Assembly: GCF_002904345.1 (NCBI RefSeq)
Contig: NZ_PEIH01000005.1
Coordinates: 488,449 to 552,448, forward strand
DNA length: 64,000 nucleotides
Direction of reading: 5' to 3'
Source of the DNA: Bacteroidetes bacterium endosymbiont of Geopemphigus sp.
Lineage (GTDB): Bacteria > Bacteroidota > Bacteroidia > Flavobacteriales > Blattabacteriaceae
This document shows positions 29,234-40,059 of this stretch, in pieces. Both the position numbers and the translations under genes were made by a program. Each line of letters begins with the position of its first letter. The stretch's first letter is position 1. The notes beneath the pieces are model-generated. The model ran no database searches. It was not told where the DNA came from and saw nothing but the letters and a program-made list of their open reading frames with translations.

Positions 29234-29944
29234 TTATTTTCTCCTTTTTTCCAGCATAGGCCTTATTGGAGACTTTTGCTTTTTTTGCAAACCTAGTAGC
29301 GGAGATAATTCTCTTCGTTTTTGATATATTTCTCCCTTCATAATCCAAACTTTAACACCAATCACACCGTAAGTGGTATGTGCCTCAGCTACTGAATAAT
29401 CTATGTCAGCGCGAAGCGTAGAAAGAGGAATACGACCTTCTTTGTAAGACTCATTACGAGCCATTTCTGCACCATTCAAGCGGCCAGCTATTTGTATCTT
29501 TATACCCTCAGCATCCATACGTCTGGCGTCAGAAATAGCCACCCGAATAGCTTTCTTGTAAGACACCCGATTAGATATTTGATGAGCGATATCTTTTGCT
29601 ACCAGACGTGGATCTAAAGCAGCATGGCGTATTTCAAATATATTGATCTGAACCTCTTTATCAGTAACTTTCTTAAGTTCTTCCTTTAGCTTATCTACTT
29701 CCTGGCCTCCTTTTCCAATAATAACGCCAGGGCGAGCTGTTGTAATGGTAACAGTAATTAACTTTAAAGTACGTTCTATGTAAATTCGAGATACACTAGC
29801 CTTTGAAAGGCGCGCTTCAATATACCTGCGCACTTGGTGGTCTTCCAAGATTCTATCGCCATAATTTTTACCTCCATACCAATTGGAATCCCAGCCTCTT
29901 ACTATACCAAGACGATTGGCAATCGGATTTGTTTTCTGTCCCAT
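29234..29944 (-). CDS. rpsC: 30S ribosomal protein S3
   Basis: S3 lines the mRNA entry site. It is 236 residues: [20 protein letters not shown], a KH domain with [15 protein letters not shown], and the C-terminal [13 protein letters not shown]-like block. The Lys/Arg-rich tail is usual. Confidence 0.97.
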   Translation of the reverse strand: MGQKTNPIANRLGIVRGWDSNWYGGKNYGDRILEDHQVRRYIEARLSKASVSRIYIERTLKLITVTITTARPGVIIGKGGQEVDKLKEELKKVTDKEVQINIFEIRHAALDPRLVAKDIAHQISNRVSYKKAIRVAISDARRMDAEGIKIQIAGRLNGAEMARNESYKEGRIPLSTLRADIDYSVAEAHTTYGVIGVKVWIMKGEIYQKRRELSPLLGLQKKQKSPIRPMLEKRRK

Positions 29945-29949
29945 ATATA

Positions 29950-30351
29950 TTAGTCGTCGTTTCTATCTCCCAGAATAACACTTACATGATTCGAGCGTTT
30001 TCTGATTCTATGCCCTCTTCCCTGAGGCGCAGGACGCATCCTCTTGATCATACGTGCGCCATCCACTTTAATTTCTTGAATATATAATTCAGCTTCTTCA
30101 ATATCTTTACCTTCATTTTTAAACTGCCAGTTAGCAAGCACAGAAAGTAAAAGTTTCTCCAAATGAAGAGAGGCGTGTTTCTTATTATATTTTAACACAG
30201 CTAATGCTTTATTAGCTTGCATATTTCGAACCAAATCTGCAACGAGTCTCATTTTCCTAGGAGAGATAGGAACATTATTTAACTGAGCAAAGACAAGACG
30301 TTTTTTAACTTCCTTTCGATTCTCAGCGCATATTCTTTTTCGTGAACCCAT
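29950..30351 (-). CDS. rplV: 50S ribosomal protein L22
   Basis: L22 has a hairpin lining the exit tunnel where macrolides bind. It is 133 residues with [15 protein letters not shown], and the hairpin [21 protein letters not shown] short N-terminal extension is typical of Bacteroidetes. Confidence 0.97.
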   Translation of the reverse strand: MGSRKRICAENRKEVKKRLVFAQLNNVPISPRKMRLVADLVRNMQANKALAVLKYNKKHASLHLEKLLLSVLANWQFKNEGKDIEEAELYIQEIKVDGARMIKRMRPAPQGRGHRIRKRSNHVSVILGDRNDD

Positions 30352-30372
30352 AACAATTCAAGCTTATATTTT

Positions 30373-30651
30373 TTATTTTTTACCCTTGTTTTTAGAGCCC
30401 GAATGACCTCGAAAGGTACGTGTGGGGGAAAACTCTCCGAGCTTATGCCCTACCATATTTTCTGTAACGTACACCGGTATAAATTGCTTTCCATTATGAA
30501 CTGCTATAGTCTGCCCAACGAAATCCGGAGAAATCATCGAGGCTCTGGACCAAGTCTTTATGACGTTTTTTTTAGACGCTTCAGAATTAGCAAGAACTTT
30601 TTTGTATAACTTATAATGTATATATGGGCCTTTTTTGAGTGAACGTGCCAT
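30373..30651 (-). CDS. rpsS: 30S ribosomal protein S19
   Basis: S19 is in the head with S13. It is 92 residues with [13 protein letters not shown] and the signature [20 protein letters not shown]. Confidence 0.98.
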   Translation of the reverse strand: MARSLKKGPYIHYKLYKKVLANSEASKKNVIKTWSRASMISPDFVGQTIAVHNGKQFIPVYVTENMVGHKLGEFSPTRTFRGHSGSKNKGKK

Positions 30652-30660
30652 GCTTTATGA

Positions 30661-31485
30661 TTATTTTCTTCTGTCCTCCATTATGTATTTTCCAGATCTT
30701 TTCTTCGCAGATCGTGTTTTGTATCCTTTTGCAGGGATACCTTTTCGACTTCTCGGATGGCCACCCGAAGCTCTCCCTTCACCCCCACCCATAGGATGAT
30801 CGACAGGATTCATCGCTACCGCCCTGGTACGCGGCCTTATACCCAACCAACGGCTTCTTCCAGCTTTTCCTGAAACTTCCAGTTGATGATCGGAATTAGA
30901 CACCGAACCTATGGTAGCCATACAGGTAGTTAAGATCATGCGGCTCTCCCCTGAGGGTAACTTGATAATAGCATACTTACCATCCCTTGCAGAGAGTTGT
31001 GCATACGAACCTGCACTTCTGGCAATTTTCGCTCCTTGCCCAGGCTGAAGTTCAATACACGAAATAATAGTACCTAAAGGTATATCGCCTAAGAAAGTAG
31101 CATTCCCAACTTCAGGGGCAACAGCCTCTCCGGAAATAATTTTCTGCCCAACTTTAATCCCATTTTGCGCAATGGTGTAACGTTTTTCACCGTCGGCATA
31201 ATAGAGTAAGGATATAAAAGCCGAACGATTGGGATCATATTCTATAGATTTAATTACAGCAGGTATCCCTGATTTATCTCTCTTAAAATCGATGATACGA
31301 TACTTTCTTTTATGACCGCCACCAGTGTAGCGCATAGTCATTTTTCCCTTGTTATTTCGACCGCCAGATGAAGCTTTACCTACAGTAAGAGTTTTTTCAG
31401 GAAAAGATCTGGTAAGTTCTTGAAACTTATTAACAACTCTAAACCTTTGACCAGGAGTGATGGGTTTTAATTTTTTTACTGACAT
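30661..31485 (-). CDS. rplB: 50S ribosomal protein L2
   Basis: L2 is needed for subunit joining and peptidyl transfer. It is 274 residues. The conserved [20 protein letters not shown] and the C-terminal [20 protein letters not shown] with the functionally important His are present. Confidence 0.98.
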   Translation of the reverse strand: MSVKKLKPITPGQRFRVVNKFQELTRSFPEKTLTVGKASSGGRNNKGKMTMRYTGGGHKRKYRIIDFKRDKSGIPAVIKSIEYDPNRSAFISLLYYADGEKRYTIAQNGIKVGQKIISGEAVAPEVGNATFLGDIPLGTIISCIELQPGQGAKIARSAGSYAQLSARDGKYAIIKLPSGESRMILTTCMATIGSVSNSDHQLEVSGKAGRSRWLGIRPRTRAVAMNPVDHPMGGGEGRASGGHPRSRKGIPAKGYKTRSAKKRSGKYIMEDRRK

Positions 31486-31497
31486 GGAACAACTCTA

Positions 31498-31788
31498 CTA
31501 AATATTACCATAAAAATCTATTGACTGTCCTTCTCGCAATTCCACCAATGCCCTCTTAGTTTTATTAGACTTACCCCATACGACGCCACTTTTTGTATTT
31601 CGTCGCATAGTTTTAGGCGCATATATGATAGTTCGGACATTTTTTACAGAGACGCCATAACGGGCCTGAATTGATTTTTTAATTTCCACTTTATTGAACT
31701 GGCGGCTTACCACAAAGGTATAAACGTTTCTTAACTCACTAGCTGAATTAGCTTTTTCAGTTATTATCGGCTCAATTAATAAGCGCAT
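31498..31788 (-). CDS. rplW: 50S ribosomal protein L23
   Basis: L23 is the docking point for trigger factor and SRP at the exit tunnel. It is 96 residues, with PIITEKANSASE and the family helix KVEIKKSIQARYGVSVKNVR. Confidence 0.97.
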   Translation of the reverse strand: MRLLIEPIITEKANSASELRNVYTFVVSRQFNKVEIKKSIQARYGVSVKNVRTIIYAPKTMRRNTKSGVVWGKSNKTKRALVELREGQSIDFYGNI

Positions 31789-31795
31789 ATCTGTC

Positions 31796-32425
31796 TTATT
31801 TTTTTAGATTTTCCTGAATTTTTCTCACAGCACTCTCCGAAAAAATCAAATGTGAGGCATTCATTAAGTCATAACTACTTAATTCATTGACAGTTGTGAT
31901 TTTTTTGCCATGTAAATTTCTGGACGACAAATATAGGCTTTTATTTAGTTCCGCTAAAACAAACAATGTTTTTTTATTATACGACTCAAGCGAACGCAAC
32001 ATATTTACGAAATCTTTGGTCTTAGGTTGCTCAAAAGAAAAGTCCTCTACTACTTTTAATGCATTATCTTTAAGCTTCTGACTAAGAATAGATTTTTTGG
32101 CCAGCATTCTTGAAGATTTATTTAATTTCTGGTCATAAGATCTCGGCTTTGGCCCGAATACCCTGGCTCCTCCGCGGAATAAAGGATTATTTATGTCTCC
32201 TTTTCTTGACCCGCCTGTTCCTTTTTGCCGATGCAATTTCCGGGTACTCCCCGAGAGTTTACTTCGCTCTTTAGCTTTATGAGTTCCCTGGCGTTGAGAG
32301 GCAAGATATCTTTTAATTTCTAGGTATACCACATGATCGTGAGGCTCAACCTCAAAAATAGAGGCATCTAATAATACATTACGACCGGTGGCTTTACCTT
32401 TACTATCGAATACAGCTACTTCCAT
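31796..32425 (-). CDS. rplD: 50S ribosomal protein L4
   Basis: L4 reaches into the exit tunnel and can repress the S10 operon in other bacteria. It is 209 residues with [20 protein letters not shown] and [19 protein letters not shown]. Its start overlaps rplC by ten bases. Confidence 0.97.
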   Translation of the reverse strand: MEVAVFDSKGKATGRNVLLDASIFEVEPHDHVVYLEIKRYLASQRQGTHKAKERSKLSGSTRKLHRQKGTGGSRKGDINNPLFRGGARVFGPKPRSYDQKLNKSSRMLAKKSILSQKLKDNALKVVEDFSFEQPKTKDFVNMLRSLESYNKKTLFVLAELNKSLYLSSRNLHGKKITTVNELSSYDLMNASHLIFSESAVRKIQENLKK

Positions 32426-33042
32426 CTTCTGATTGTTAAATATGTATGGTTATGGCCAGGTACAGCGCCTTTCACAATGATAATATTATGACCAAAATCT
32501 ACTTTTAACACTCTAAGATTTTGAACAGTAACGTTTTGAGCTCCCATTCTCCCCCCCATACGCATGCCTTTAAATACACGTGAAGGATCCGAACCAGCAC
32601 CGATAGAACCAGGAGCTCTTAAACGATTGTGCTGCCCATGAGTACGTTCTCCCACACCCGAAAAACCATGCCGCTTAACTACACCTTGAAAGCCTTTTCC
32701 TTTGGAAAGACCCGTTATGTCTACAAATTCTCCTTCTGAGAAAAGATTCACATCCAACTGATCTCCCAATTTTAAATTATTGACAAAATCTCCATAAAAT
32801 TCTACCAGCTTCCTTTTAGGCGAGACACCGGCTTTTTTGAAGTGTCCTTGAAGCGGTTTAGGGGTATTTTTTTCTTTTTTATCATCAAAACCCAACTGAA
32901 CGGAAGAATATCCATCTTTCTTAAGGGTTCTGATCTGCAGAACCGAACATGGACCCGCTTGAATGACCGTACATGGAATATTTTTTCCATTTTCGTCAAA
33001 AAGGCTGGTCATACCAATTTTTTTTCCTATAATACCTGACAT
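32416..33042 (-). CDS. rplC: 50S ribosomal protein L3
   Basis: L3 nucleates the large subunit. It is 208 residues: [31 protein letters not shown] with [17 protein letters not shown], and [16 protein letters not shown]. Confidence 0.98.
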   Translation of the reverse strand: MSGIIGKKIGMTSLFDENGKNIPCTVIQAGPCSVLQIRTLKKDGYSSVQLGFDDKKEKNTPKPLQGHFKKAGVSPKRKLVEFYGDFVNNLKLGDQLDVNLFSEGEFVDITGLSKGKGFQGVVKRHGFSGVGERTHGQHNRLRAPGSIGAGSDPSRVFKGMRMGGRMGAQNVTVQNLRVLKVDFGHNIIIVKGAVPGHNHTYLTIRRWK

Positions 33043-33065
33043 TAATACTAAAATTATATATCACA

Positions 33066-33371
33066 CTATACTTTTATCTCAACTTCTACACCACTGGGAA
33101 GCTCTAATTTCATAAGAGCATCAACGGTTTTAGATGAGCAACTATAAATATCCAACAATCTTTTGTGGGTAAGCAGTTCATATTGGTCACGAGATTTTTT
33201 ATTGACGTGAGGTGAACGCAAAACGGTAAATATCTGCCTATGTGTAGGTAAACATATGGGACCATTTACCACAGCTCCCGTAGGTTTGACAGACCTTACG
33301 ATCTTATCTGCGGATTTATCCACTAAATTGTAGTCGTATGATTTTAATTTTATTCTAATTTTCTGACTCAT
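33066..33371 (-). CDS. rpsJ: 30S ribosomal protein S10
   Basis: S10 is in the head and is also the NusE antitermination factor. It is 101 residues with [20 protein letters not shown] and the strict GPICLPT(H)R segment and [13 protein letters not shown]. It follows fusA directly; tuf is not present in this window. Confidence 0.98.
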   Translation of the reverse strand: MSQKIRIKLKSYDYNLVDKSADKIVRSVKPTGAVVNGPICLPTHRQIFTVLRSPHVNKKSRDQYELLTHKRLLDIYSCSSKTVDALMKLELPSGVEVEIKV

Positions 33372-33392
33372 CTTTAATCAGTGTGATTTAAC

Positions 33393-35492
33393 TTAAACAT
33401 TAGTACCTTTTACCTTAGCTATAATTCCTTCAGCGACATTTTGTGGAGCTCCTTCATAATGGGAAAATTCCATTGTAGAGGTGGCACGTCCTGATGAGAG
33501 CGTACGCAAAGTAGTCACATAACCGAACATCTCAGCTAAAGGAACCTGCCCTTTAATTATTTTAGCCTTGTTACGATCATCCATACCTTGTACTACACCA
33601 CGCCGACGATTCAAATCACCTACAACATCTCCCATATTTTCTTCCGGAGTGACCACCTCAAGCTTCATAATAGGTTCAAGCAACACAGGCTTGGCTTTCT
33701 TTGCCGCCTCCTTAAAGCCAATCTTTGCTGCCAGTTCGAACGATAATTGATCGGAATCCACAGGGTGATAGGAACCATCTAATAAAGTGACCTTCATTGC
33801 ATCGATTTCATAGCCTGCCAGTGGTCCGCTTTTCATCGCTTGCTTAAAACCCTTTTCTACAGAGGGAATGAATTCCTTTGGAATATTTCCCCCTTTTATA
33901 GCGTTGACAAACTCCAGAGAATTCTTATCTTCTTGAGCTGGTTCAATCCTAAATAGGATATCCGCAAATTTACCCCGACCTCCGGTTTGTTTTTTATAGA
34001 CTTCTCTATGTTGATATTCTGTAGTAAGCGCTTCTTTGTATTCTACCTGAGGCTTTCCTTGATTCACTTCTACCTTGAACTCCCTTTTCATACGATCGAT
34101 GATGATTTCAAGATGGAGCTCACCCATTCCCGATAGAATGGTTTGTCCACTGGCCTCATCCGTACGTACCTGAACTGTAGGGTCTTCTTCGGAAAGTTTC
34201 GAAAGAGCCATACTCATCTTATCAATATCAACCTTAGATTTAGGCTCTACCGCTAAACCTATTACCGGATCCGGAAAGGACATGCTCTCTAAAACGATAG
34301 GTTTCTTTTCATCACAAAGAGTATCGCCGGTTTTAATATCTTTAAATCCTACAGCAGCCCCAATATCACCAGCTTGAATAGTATCGATGGGATTTTGCTT
34401 ATTGGCATGCATTTGATAAATACGTGAAATCCTCTCCTTACTATCCGAGCGTGTATTAAGTACGTAAGAGCCCGCATGGAGTTTTCCGGAATAAACGCGA
34501 AAAAATGCCAGACGCCCTACGAAAGGATCTGTAGCAATCTTAAAAGCCAAAGCAGCAAAAGGTTCGTTTTCACTAGGTTTTCTTTTTTCCTGACTCTCGG
34601 TTTTAGGATTCATTCCAACAATGCCTTCTACATCCAAAGGAGAAGGAAGATAGCGACATACTGCATCCAGCATAGCTTGTACACCTTTATTTTTAAAGGA
34701 GGATCCGCAAAGCATGGGAATCACCTTCATCTGAACAGTAGCCTTTCTTAAAGCTTCAATCAACCCATCTTCAGAAATTGAGTCCGGATCTTCAAAGAAT
34801 TTCTCCATAAGACTATCATCATATTCCGCAACAGCCTCAATGAGTTTTCCACGATATTCAGCAACGGTTTCTTGAAGATCTGAAGGAATGGCAACGGTCT
34901 GATAAGTCATTCCATAATCATCTTCATTCCATATGATGGCTTGATTGGAGATAAGGTCTACCACGCCTTTAAAATCTGCCTCGTTACCTATAGGAACTTG
35001 CAGAAGCAAAGGATTTCCCCCAAGCATTTCTTTAACCTGACGAGAGACATTGAAAAAGTCTGCCCCCTGACGATCCATTTTATTAACAAAACCTATCCTC
35101 GGAACACCATATTTATCAGCCTGACGCCATACGGTTTCCGATTGAGGCTCCACACCATCCACAGCGCTGAAAAGCGCAACCATACCATCAAGAACACGCA
35201 AAGATCTCTCCACCTCTACAGTGAAGTCAACATGCCCGGGCGTATCTATAATATTAATGTTGTATTTGTCCTTAACATAGTCCCATTCACAACGAGTGGC
35301 GGCTGCGGTAATGGTAATTCCGCGCTCCTGCTCCTGAGCCATCCAATCCATGGTGGCGGCGCCATCATGTACCTCACCTATCTTATAGGTAATACCTGTA
35401 TAAAAAAGAATGCGCTCAGTAGTAGTAGTCTTACCCGCGTCAATATGGGCGGCTATACCTATATTCCGAGTGAATTTTAAATCTTTTGCCAT
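33393..35492 (-). CDS. fusA: Elongation factor G
   Basis: EF-G is the GTPase driving translocation and, with RRF, ribosome recycling. It is 699 residues. The G-domain motifs are [26 protein letters not shown] and NKMDRQGAD; domain IV ends in the usual tip region. It lies two bases from rpsG in the str-type order rpsL-rpsG-fusA. Fully intact. Confidence 0.98.
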   Translation of the reverse strand: MAKDLKFTRNIGIAAHIDAGKTTTTERILFYTGITYKIGEVHDGAATMDWMAQEQERGITITAAATRCEWDYVKDKYNINIIDTPGHVDFTVEVERSLRVLDGMVALFSAVDGVEPQSETVWRQADKYGVPRIGFVNKMDRQGADFFNVSRQVKEMLGGNPLLLQVPIGNEADFKGVVDLISNQAIIWNEDDYGMTYQTVAIPSDLQETVAEYRGKLIEAVAEYDDSLMEKFFEDPDSISEDGLIEALRKATVQMKVIPMLCGSSFKNKGVQAMLDAVCRYLPSPLDVEGIVGMNPKTESQEKRKPSENEPFAALAFKIATDPFVGRLAFFRVYSGKLHAGSYVLNTRSDSKERISRIYQMHANKQNPIDTIQAGDIGAAVGFKDIKTGDTLCDEKKPIVLESMSFPDPVIGLAVEPKSKVDIDKMSMALSKLSEEDPTVQVRTDEASGQTILSGMGELHLEIIIDRMKREFKVEVNQGKPQVEYKEALTTEYQHREVYKKQTGGRGKFADILFRIEPAQEDKNSLEFVNAIKGGNIPKEFIPSVEKGFKQAMKSGPLAGYEIDAMKVTLLDGSYHPVDSDQLSFELAAKIGFKEAAKKAKPVLLEPIMKLEVVTPEENMGDVVGDLNRRRGVVQGMDDRNKAKIIKGQVPLAEMFGYVTTLRTLSSGRATSTMEFSHYEGAPQNVAEGIIAKVKGTNV

Positions 35493-35494
35493 GA

Positions 35495-35971
35495 TCAGAA
35501 CCTGAAATGTGAGAAGGCTTTGTTCGATTCTGCCATTTTATGAGTATCCACACGTTTTTTTACCGCCGCTCCTTCTTCTTTAGCTGCCGCAAGGATCTCA
35601 GAAGCAAGTTTTAACGCCATGCTTTTCTCCTTTCTGCGACGCGCATAAAGTATAAGCCATTTCATGGCCATAAATATTTTTCTATCAGGACGAATTTGCA
35701 TGGGAATCTGAAAAGTGGCTCCTCCCACACGTCGACTCCTGACCTCAACATGAGGCATAATATTGCTTAGCGCTAGCTTCCAAATTTCAAGTTCGCTTTT
35801 TTCCTTATCCTCGTTGCGCTCTTTTACTCTTTCCATAGCGTCGTAAAATATGGTATACGCCAATATTTTTTTGCCATTTCTCATCAAATTATTGGCAAAA
35901 CGAGTAACCAGAGTGTCGTTAAATTTTGGATCGGGAAGTAAAGGTCTTTTCTGCGCTTTGGCTTTTCTCAT
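35495..35971 (-). CDS. rpsG: 30S ribosomal protein S7
   Basis: S7 nucleates the head domain and contacts the E site. It is 158 residues: [20 protein letters not shown], and [20 protein letters not shown] are conserved. Second gene of the str operon. Confidence 0.98.
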   Translation of the reverse strand: MRKAKAQKRPLLPDPKFNDTLVTRFANNLMRNGKKILAYTIFYDAMERVKERNEDKEKSELEIWKLALSNIMPHVEVRSRRVGGATFQIPMQIRPDRKIFMAMKWLILYARRRKEKSMALKLASEILAAAKEEGAAVKKRVDTHKMAESNKAFSHFRF

Positions 35972-35992
35972 AACTTCGTGTTGCTATTAAGG

Positions 35993-36373
35993 CTATTTTT
36001 TATCTTTTGGACGTTTCGCTCCATATTTACTACGCGCTTGTTTACGTCCCTGAACACCCGCGGTATCCATAGCTCCACGCAATATATGGTAACGTACTCC
36101 GGGTAAATCTTTTACTCTTCCACCGCGGATCAAAACAATAGAGTGCTCTTGCAGGTTATGACCTTCCCCGGGAATATAGGCATTCACTTCCTTTCCATTG
36201 GTTAGGCGTACCCGCGCAACTTTACGCATCGCCGAGTTGGGCTTTTTTGGAGTGGTTGTATAAACACGTGTACATACGCCTCTGCGTTGTGGACAGGAGT
36301 CAAGGGCTGCAGATTTGCTCTTTTTTTTAAAAACTTCTCTTCCTTTTCTTATTAACTGTTGTATCGTTGGCAT
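35993..36373 (-). CDS. rpsL: 30S ribosomal protein S12
   Basis: S12 monitors decoding. It is 126 residues with [20 protein letters not shown] and [13 protein letters not shown]. The two Lys positions at which streptomycin resistance arises in other bacteria carry the wild-type Lys. This is the first gene of the long minus-strand ribosomal run; I could not find a convincing consensus promoter in the 300 bases upstream. Confidence 0.98.
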   Translation of the reverse strand: MPTIQQLIRKGREVFKKKSKSAALDSCPQRRGVCTRVYTTTPKKPNSAMRKVARVRLTNGKEVNAYIPGEGHNLQEHSIVLIRGGRVKDLPGVRYHILRGAMDTAGVQGRKQARSKYGAKRPKDKK

Positions 36374-36683
36374 AAAAGCTTATCTTAGGAAAACTCAATT
36401 TAGATAAATTAGGGTGCTAAGCTATGTTTTTTTTTCTGTAAAAAAAACCTATTTGATTTAAATTCTTTATAAAGTTGCTAGAAATCTTCAACCGAGGCCT
36501 TTCCTGTGTCATAAATTTTTCTTTTAAAAAACTTTTCAACTATGCCAATAGGCTCTAGAAGCAGCCCTACAAAAGGGCGGCTTTAGTCTATAATAAATAT
36601 ATTTATCTGATAATTTTTATAGCAGTAGGCGAATCTTTATATGGTTCAAGCTATTTTTTAAAATCTACTTAAAGTGAGCTAAA
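36374..36683. other. Intergenic region upstream of rpsL
   Basis: No gene is visible. It must hold the promoter and leader of the str operon, but no full TTTG/TANNTTTG pair was found. An imperfect stem (agcagccc at 36560-36567 and gggcggct at 36575-36582, one mismatch) lacks a following T-run on either strand, so it is not a clear terminator. Confidence 0.5.
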
Positions 36684-37450
36684 TCAAATGGGGCTTTTCT
36701 TTATCATCTTTGGTTTTCTCGCTCGAGCAATCTTAAATAGGTTCATAACCTCTCTATGATTTCCATTCTTATCAAACCATTTAGCTCAATTATCTTTGAA
36801 CTCTACCTTAACGCCTGCATTTATAAGAGAATTGATAACCCTTGTATAGGGATAGACACATGAAGCGAGGTTCTCCCATCAAATATTTAGCATTCACAAT
36901 CTACCCCCTTTTAGCTGTAAGAAGCTTGACAACTTCTGTATTGTCCCTAAAAACTACTGAATAAAGTAGAGTTTGAACATTATGATCTTCTAGGTCTTAC
37001 TTTGGTTCTTTTTGCTATAAGAAGTTTAAGAGTCTTTGTTTTCCTATTTTAAACAATATAATGAAACAAAGTGTTCCCATCTTTAGCTTATACGGGGCCC
37101 TTTACTAGGATAAGCTTAACTGCCTCTTTATGCATTATTAACATTAGCAAGATTAATAGCTGCTCAATGAAGCTGGATGTAACCACTCTTATCTTTAGCA
37201 TTTACATCGAGAGCTTTTGTTATGAGGAATTTAACGACTTTTGTATTACCATTCCAGAGATCCTGATGAAACCAAATTCTTCTCTTTATTTACATTTATC
37301 ATTTATATCGGATTTTAATGAAAAATCGATATAAAGTTCGTTAGTATAATTAGGCAAATGAATACAATCATCTGGCATTCCTTCTATCAGAAGTCAACAA
37401 TTCACTGAATCAACACGCTCTTTATGAGAAAAATTTTACTCCAAAACGCA
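36684..37450 (-). pseudogene. Ankyrin-repeat protein, degenerate
   Basis: On the minus strand several ankyrin units can be read across shifting frames. Near 37170-37270 are LWNGNTKVVKFLITKA and LDVNAKDKSGY, which fit the NGNxxVVKxLIxxGADVNAKDxxGxTPLH consensus. Other pieces read KEAVKLILVKG (about 37090-37130), TKTLKLLIAKRTKV (about 37000-37030), and LLINAGVKVEFKDN with EVMNLFKIARARKPK (about 36700-36840), closing with a stop at 36684-36686. Stops and frameshifts occur between nearly all units, so the gene is dead. Ankyrin proteins are frequent in intracellular Bacteroidetes such as Cardinium and Amoebophilus, where they are thought to meet host proteins. Confidence 0.8.
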
Positions 37451-38010
37451 ATAAGGAAGAGCATACCTAGTTATAAGTGATAAGCAGATAACTATATCAT
37501 ATAATATATTTTTAATATAGTATTTAATATTTATTTTAATTATTTTACATATAATTATATTATTTATTAAATAAAATTCATATTAATTCTGAGATATCAT
37601 TAGTTAAATTTTTATTAGTATATAAAACACTGACTCTTGCTAAAAGCTTCTCATCCTTGTTAAAGCACTTCCGTTTTTTAAGTTGATATGTGTGAAATCA
37701 GTCCGCCTGTAAGTACCCTTTAAGATCTAAGGTTTTTGACCCACTGTTTGAGCAGCAAAGAAGCATACCATCTGAAACTCATCAGGGTTTATCTGTTTAA
37801 CTCCTTATGATACTTTGAGCTTTTTTACATAAGAACGTTTATATCTGATCGAAATCACGCTCGATAAGCTCAGGGAAAGTTATCTATATAACCTCCATTC
37901 TCATCTGCCCTGATAACTCCATAGGATATTTTGATTTTTGTTTTAATGAATTTACAAATTTTTTGTCTTTATATATAAGAAAAAAATAAATACTATTACC
38001 ATACAGAAAT
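37451..38010. other. Decayed intergenic DNA with an extremely A+T-rich block
   Basis: Positions about 37495-37620 are almost pure A and T. From 37640 to 37980 the minus strand has broken readable stretches (for example INPDEFQMVCFFAAQTVG near 37730-37790 and TFPELIERDFDQI near 37840-37880), which look like an old gene that I cannot identify. No intact gene. Confidence 0.4.
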
Positions 38011-38034
38011 AAAAAAAAACCTGGGATTATTCCC
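38011..38034 (-). terminator. Possible rho-independent terminator of the PorT-like remnant
   Basis: On the minus strand a short stem ggga/tccc (loop ataa) is followed by a run of nine T (38011-38019). It lies just past the 3' end of the outer-membrane pseudogene and in the right orientation, but the stem is only four pairs. Confidence 0.4.
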
Positions 38035-38076
38035 GAAGCTTTTTAAGAAGTTTTCGTAAAATATCGGAAATCTATT

Positions 38077-38814
38077 TTAAAACGTATGATCTACACCTAC
38101 TTAAAATTGAGAGTTTTTAGTGGATTCTTTTATGTCTTTTGCTACCTTACCCAGGTATTATGTATAACGAAGATTAGAGTTCCATCTATCATTAAAATGA
38201 TAACCTGCCCCTAGGGCTAACATAGGGTCAAATTTATTAAGGTTAAGATTGTTTTTAAAATGATTATTAACTTTTTTTTTCTAAACCATCTTCGGAATTA
38301 TCAAGACTCTTACTGGAAAGAAAACCGAATTTTGGACCAGGCTTTCTATATAAATTCCTTCGGAAAAGGTATCCTGCACCAGGATGGGTATGTTAGTATA
38401 AGAGATTATTATAGAAAGTTTACCTCCAAGTTCTGTATGTTTAATATTCACTCATTGTTTAGAATAGATCAATTCTTTTTGCAGAGAAAGGGAATCATTA
38501 AATCTATAGCCTCCATACATTCCGGCGGTGTATGAAAAAGTAGATAAAGTTTTCAACTTATTAATTTTTTTAAAATTTTTCTAAATATTTTTAATTTTTT
38601 CTTTCTTATCTGTAGTAAAATCTTTAAACTTTAGAAGAGTGGGAAAAATCACCTTATCAAAATTTGAAATACCCGCGATACCTTCCCCTGCCTTAATCCC
38701 GAAATTAAGTTTACTTCTCTCAAGAGAGTTTTTAAAAGGGGTAATCTCTTGCGCTTTGAGCGCATTTGTTGCAAAAAGAGAGCACGAAGATAAATAAGTG
38801 ATTATTCTTTTCAT
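38077..38814 (-). pseudogene. PorT-type outer-membrane beta-barrel protein, broken
   Basis: The gene starts at 38814 with a signal peptide (MKRIITYLSSCSLFATNALK, then AQ) followed by KLNFGIKAGEGIAGISNFD, a typical opening of the outer membrane beta-barrel family PF13568. The first frame ends at 38581. Homology goes on in other frames: MYGGYRFNDSLSLQKELIYS (about 38450-38520), a strand with YTNIPIL, then LALGAGYHFNDRWNSNLRYT (about 38140-38215) and VGVDHTF at the end. At least three frame changes or stops. The product would have been a surface-exposed barrel of unknown role. Confidence 0.75.
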
Positions 38815-40059
38815 AAAAGTTAATACGTTTTGGTTAGAAAATGTAGTATTATTTTATAATAACAAAAAAATTAATACTAAAATAGTGTGAATTTTTTACT
38901 TCAACAAGTATTATCAGCTTTATAAACTTTGGATCGTATCTATAGTATATTACGTGTTAAAGTTGAGATTAGGACCTTTAGAATAGTGACCCGCATCATA
39001 TTCAGTCCCAGGTGTCAGACTAAAATTAAACCCATCGGATTTTACAGAAATGACACAAGGGCAATCATTACTATTGCTAATAGTAAAGACGAATTGAAAT
39101 TCTCTCTCAAAAGCAAGCGCGCGGGCAAATCCGCCCTTTTCATAAATATTGATTTTAAGCTAAATCAAATATCTCTCTATAATTTAGTTACTAGTTAGTA
39201 AACTACACAGAAAAAGACTGTGTAAATTCTGAGGGAAGTACATATAAAAAATTTGATAATCATTATTATAAAATTTATAAAACAATGACTTAAATAATAT
39301 ATTCATTATTATTTATCAATATCATATAAATCACCTATTATTTTTATAATAACGTATTATCTCAAATAAAATATTTTTAAAAGAAAAAGGTGTTTTTTAT
39401 TAATTATACTCTAAGGCAATTATGCTTTTATGTGAAGAAGAGCTTTTTACGACCGGAGTGGTCATGTTGTATCGCGTTTCGTCCTGATGCGGGTAATATT
39501 TTGGTTTGTTTAACTGTCGTTAGCGCTTCTTATTGCTCTTCCTTGACGTGCTCAAGAGCAGATATGTCGATTTGTTCAATAGATGCGTCGTTTTTTACTG
39601 AGTTCTTTGATATATTATATCTTAAAGGACATAAGTTTACCTTTCTTCTTCAGGGGGCGCTATTCATCTTTTTCTAGCAAAGGCTCAGGTTTTTGTAAAG
39701 GCTTTCTATCGATACTTTGAATCTAAAGTAGTAAATACAATAAACGCTTAGAGCGTCATACAAAATAATAAAAAAACCTTGAATTAAAATGAGATTTTTG
39801 AATCTATAAGAGTCATCAGCGTTCGATAGAAAAACCAGCGGGTGATAAAAGACAAAAATGCTTACATCCCTGGACAAAGAGTAAAAAGTATTTAAACTCT
39901 TGCTTATATGAAGTTTATATAGGAGTTTGCCTTAAAATAATAAAAGATCATATGAATTGGCTTTGCGTGCAATAAAATGAACTAGAAGGCACAGCGAGAG
40001 GAGCGTTTAAAAAATAAGATTGCCCTTCGTTATTCGTTTTAAACCTTATTCATAAGAAT
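38815..40059. other. Intergenic region with unidentified remnants
   Basis: About 1.2 kb without a convincing gene. On the minus strand near 38975-39140 an open stretch reads GGFARALAFEREFQFVFT then CVISVKSDGFNFSLTPGTEY, reminiscent of an outer-membrane strand pattern, but no family could be named. A 67-codon hydrophobic frame (39674-39877, minus) and a 95-codon Cys/Ser-rich frame (39390-39677, plus) look like chance or decay. A seven-pair stem at 39204-39224 has no T-run. Confidence 0.35.

Noticed and set aside
34941-35480. 179-codon frame on the plus strand opposite fusA
   Set aside because: Antisense shadow of EF-G, which is intact and conserved in the other frame.
36560-36582. Stem-loop upstream of rpsL as a terminator or riboswitch
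   Set aside because: One mismatch, no T-run on either strand and no match to a known ribosomal leader that I can name.
39204-39224. Seven-pair hairpin tacacag/ctgtgta
   Set aside because: Short stem without a following T-run; not assignable as a terminator.
39390-39677. 95-codon Cys/Ser-rich plus-strand frame
   Set aside because: No domain, no ribosome-binding or promoter support and no partner; probably chance in decayed DNA.
36374-40059. tRNA, rRNA, CRISPR or insertion sequence in the largest gap
   Set aside because: No cloverleaf, T-loop, regular repeat-spacer pattern, transposase text or terminal inverted repeats were found; the gap is explained by dead protein genes.
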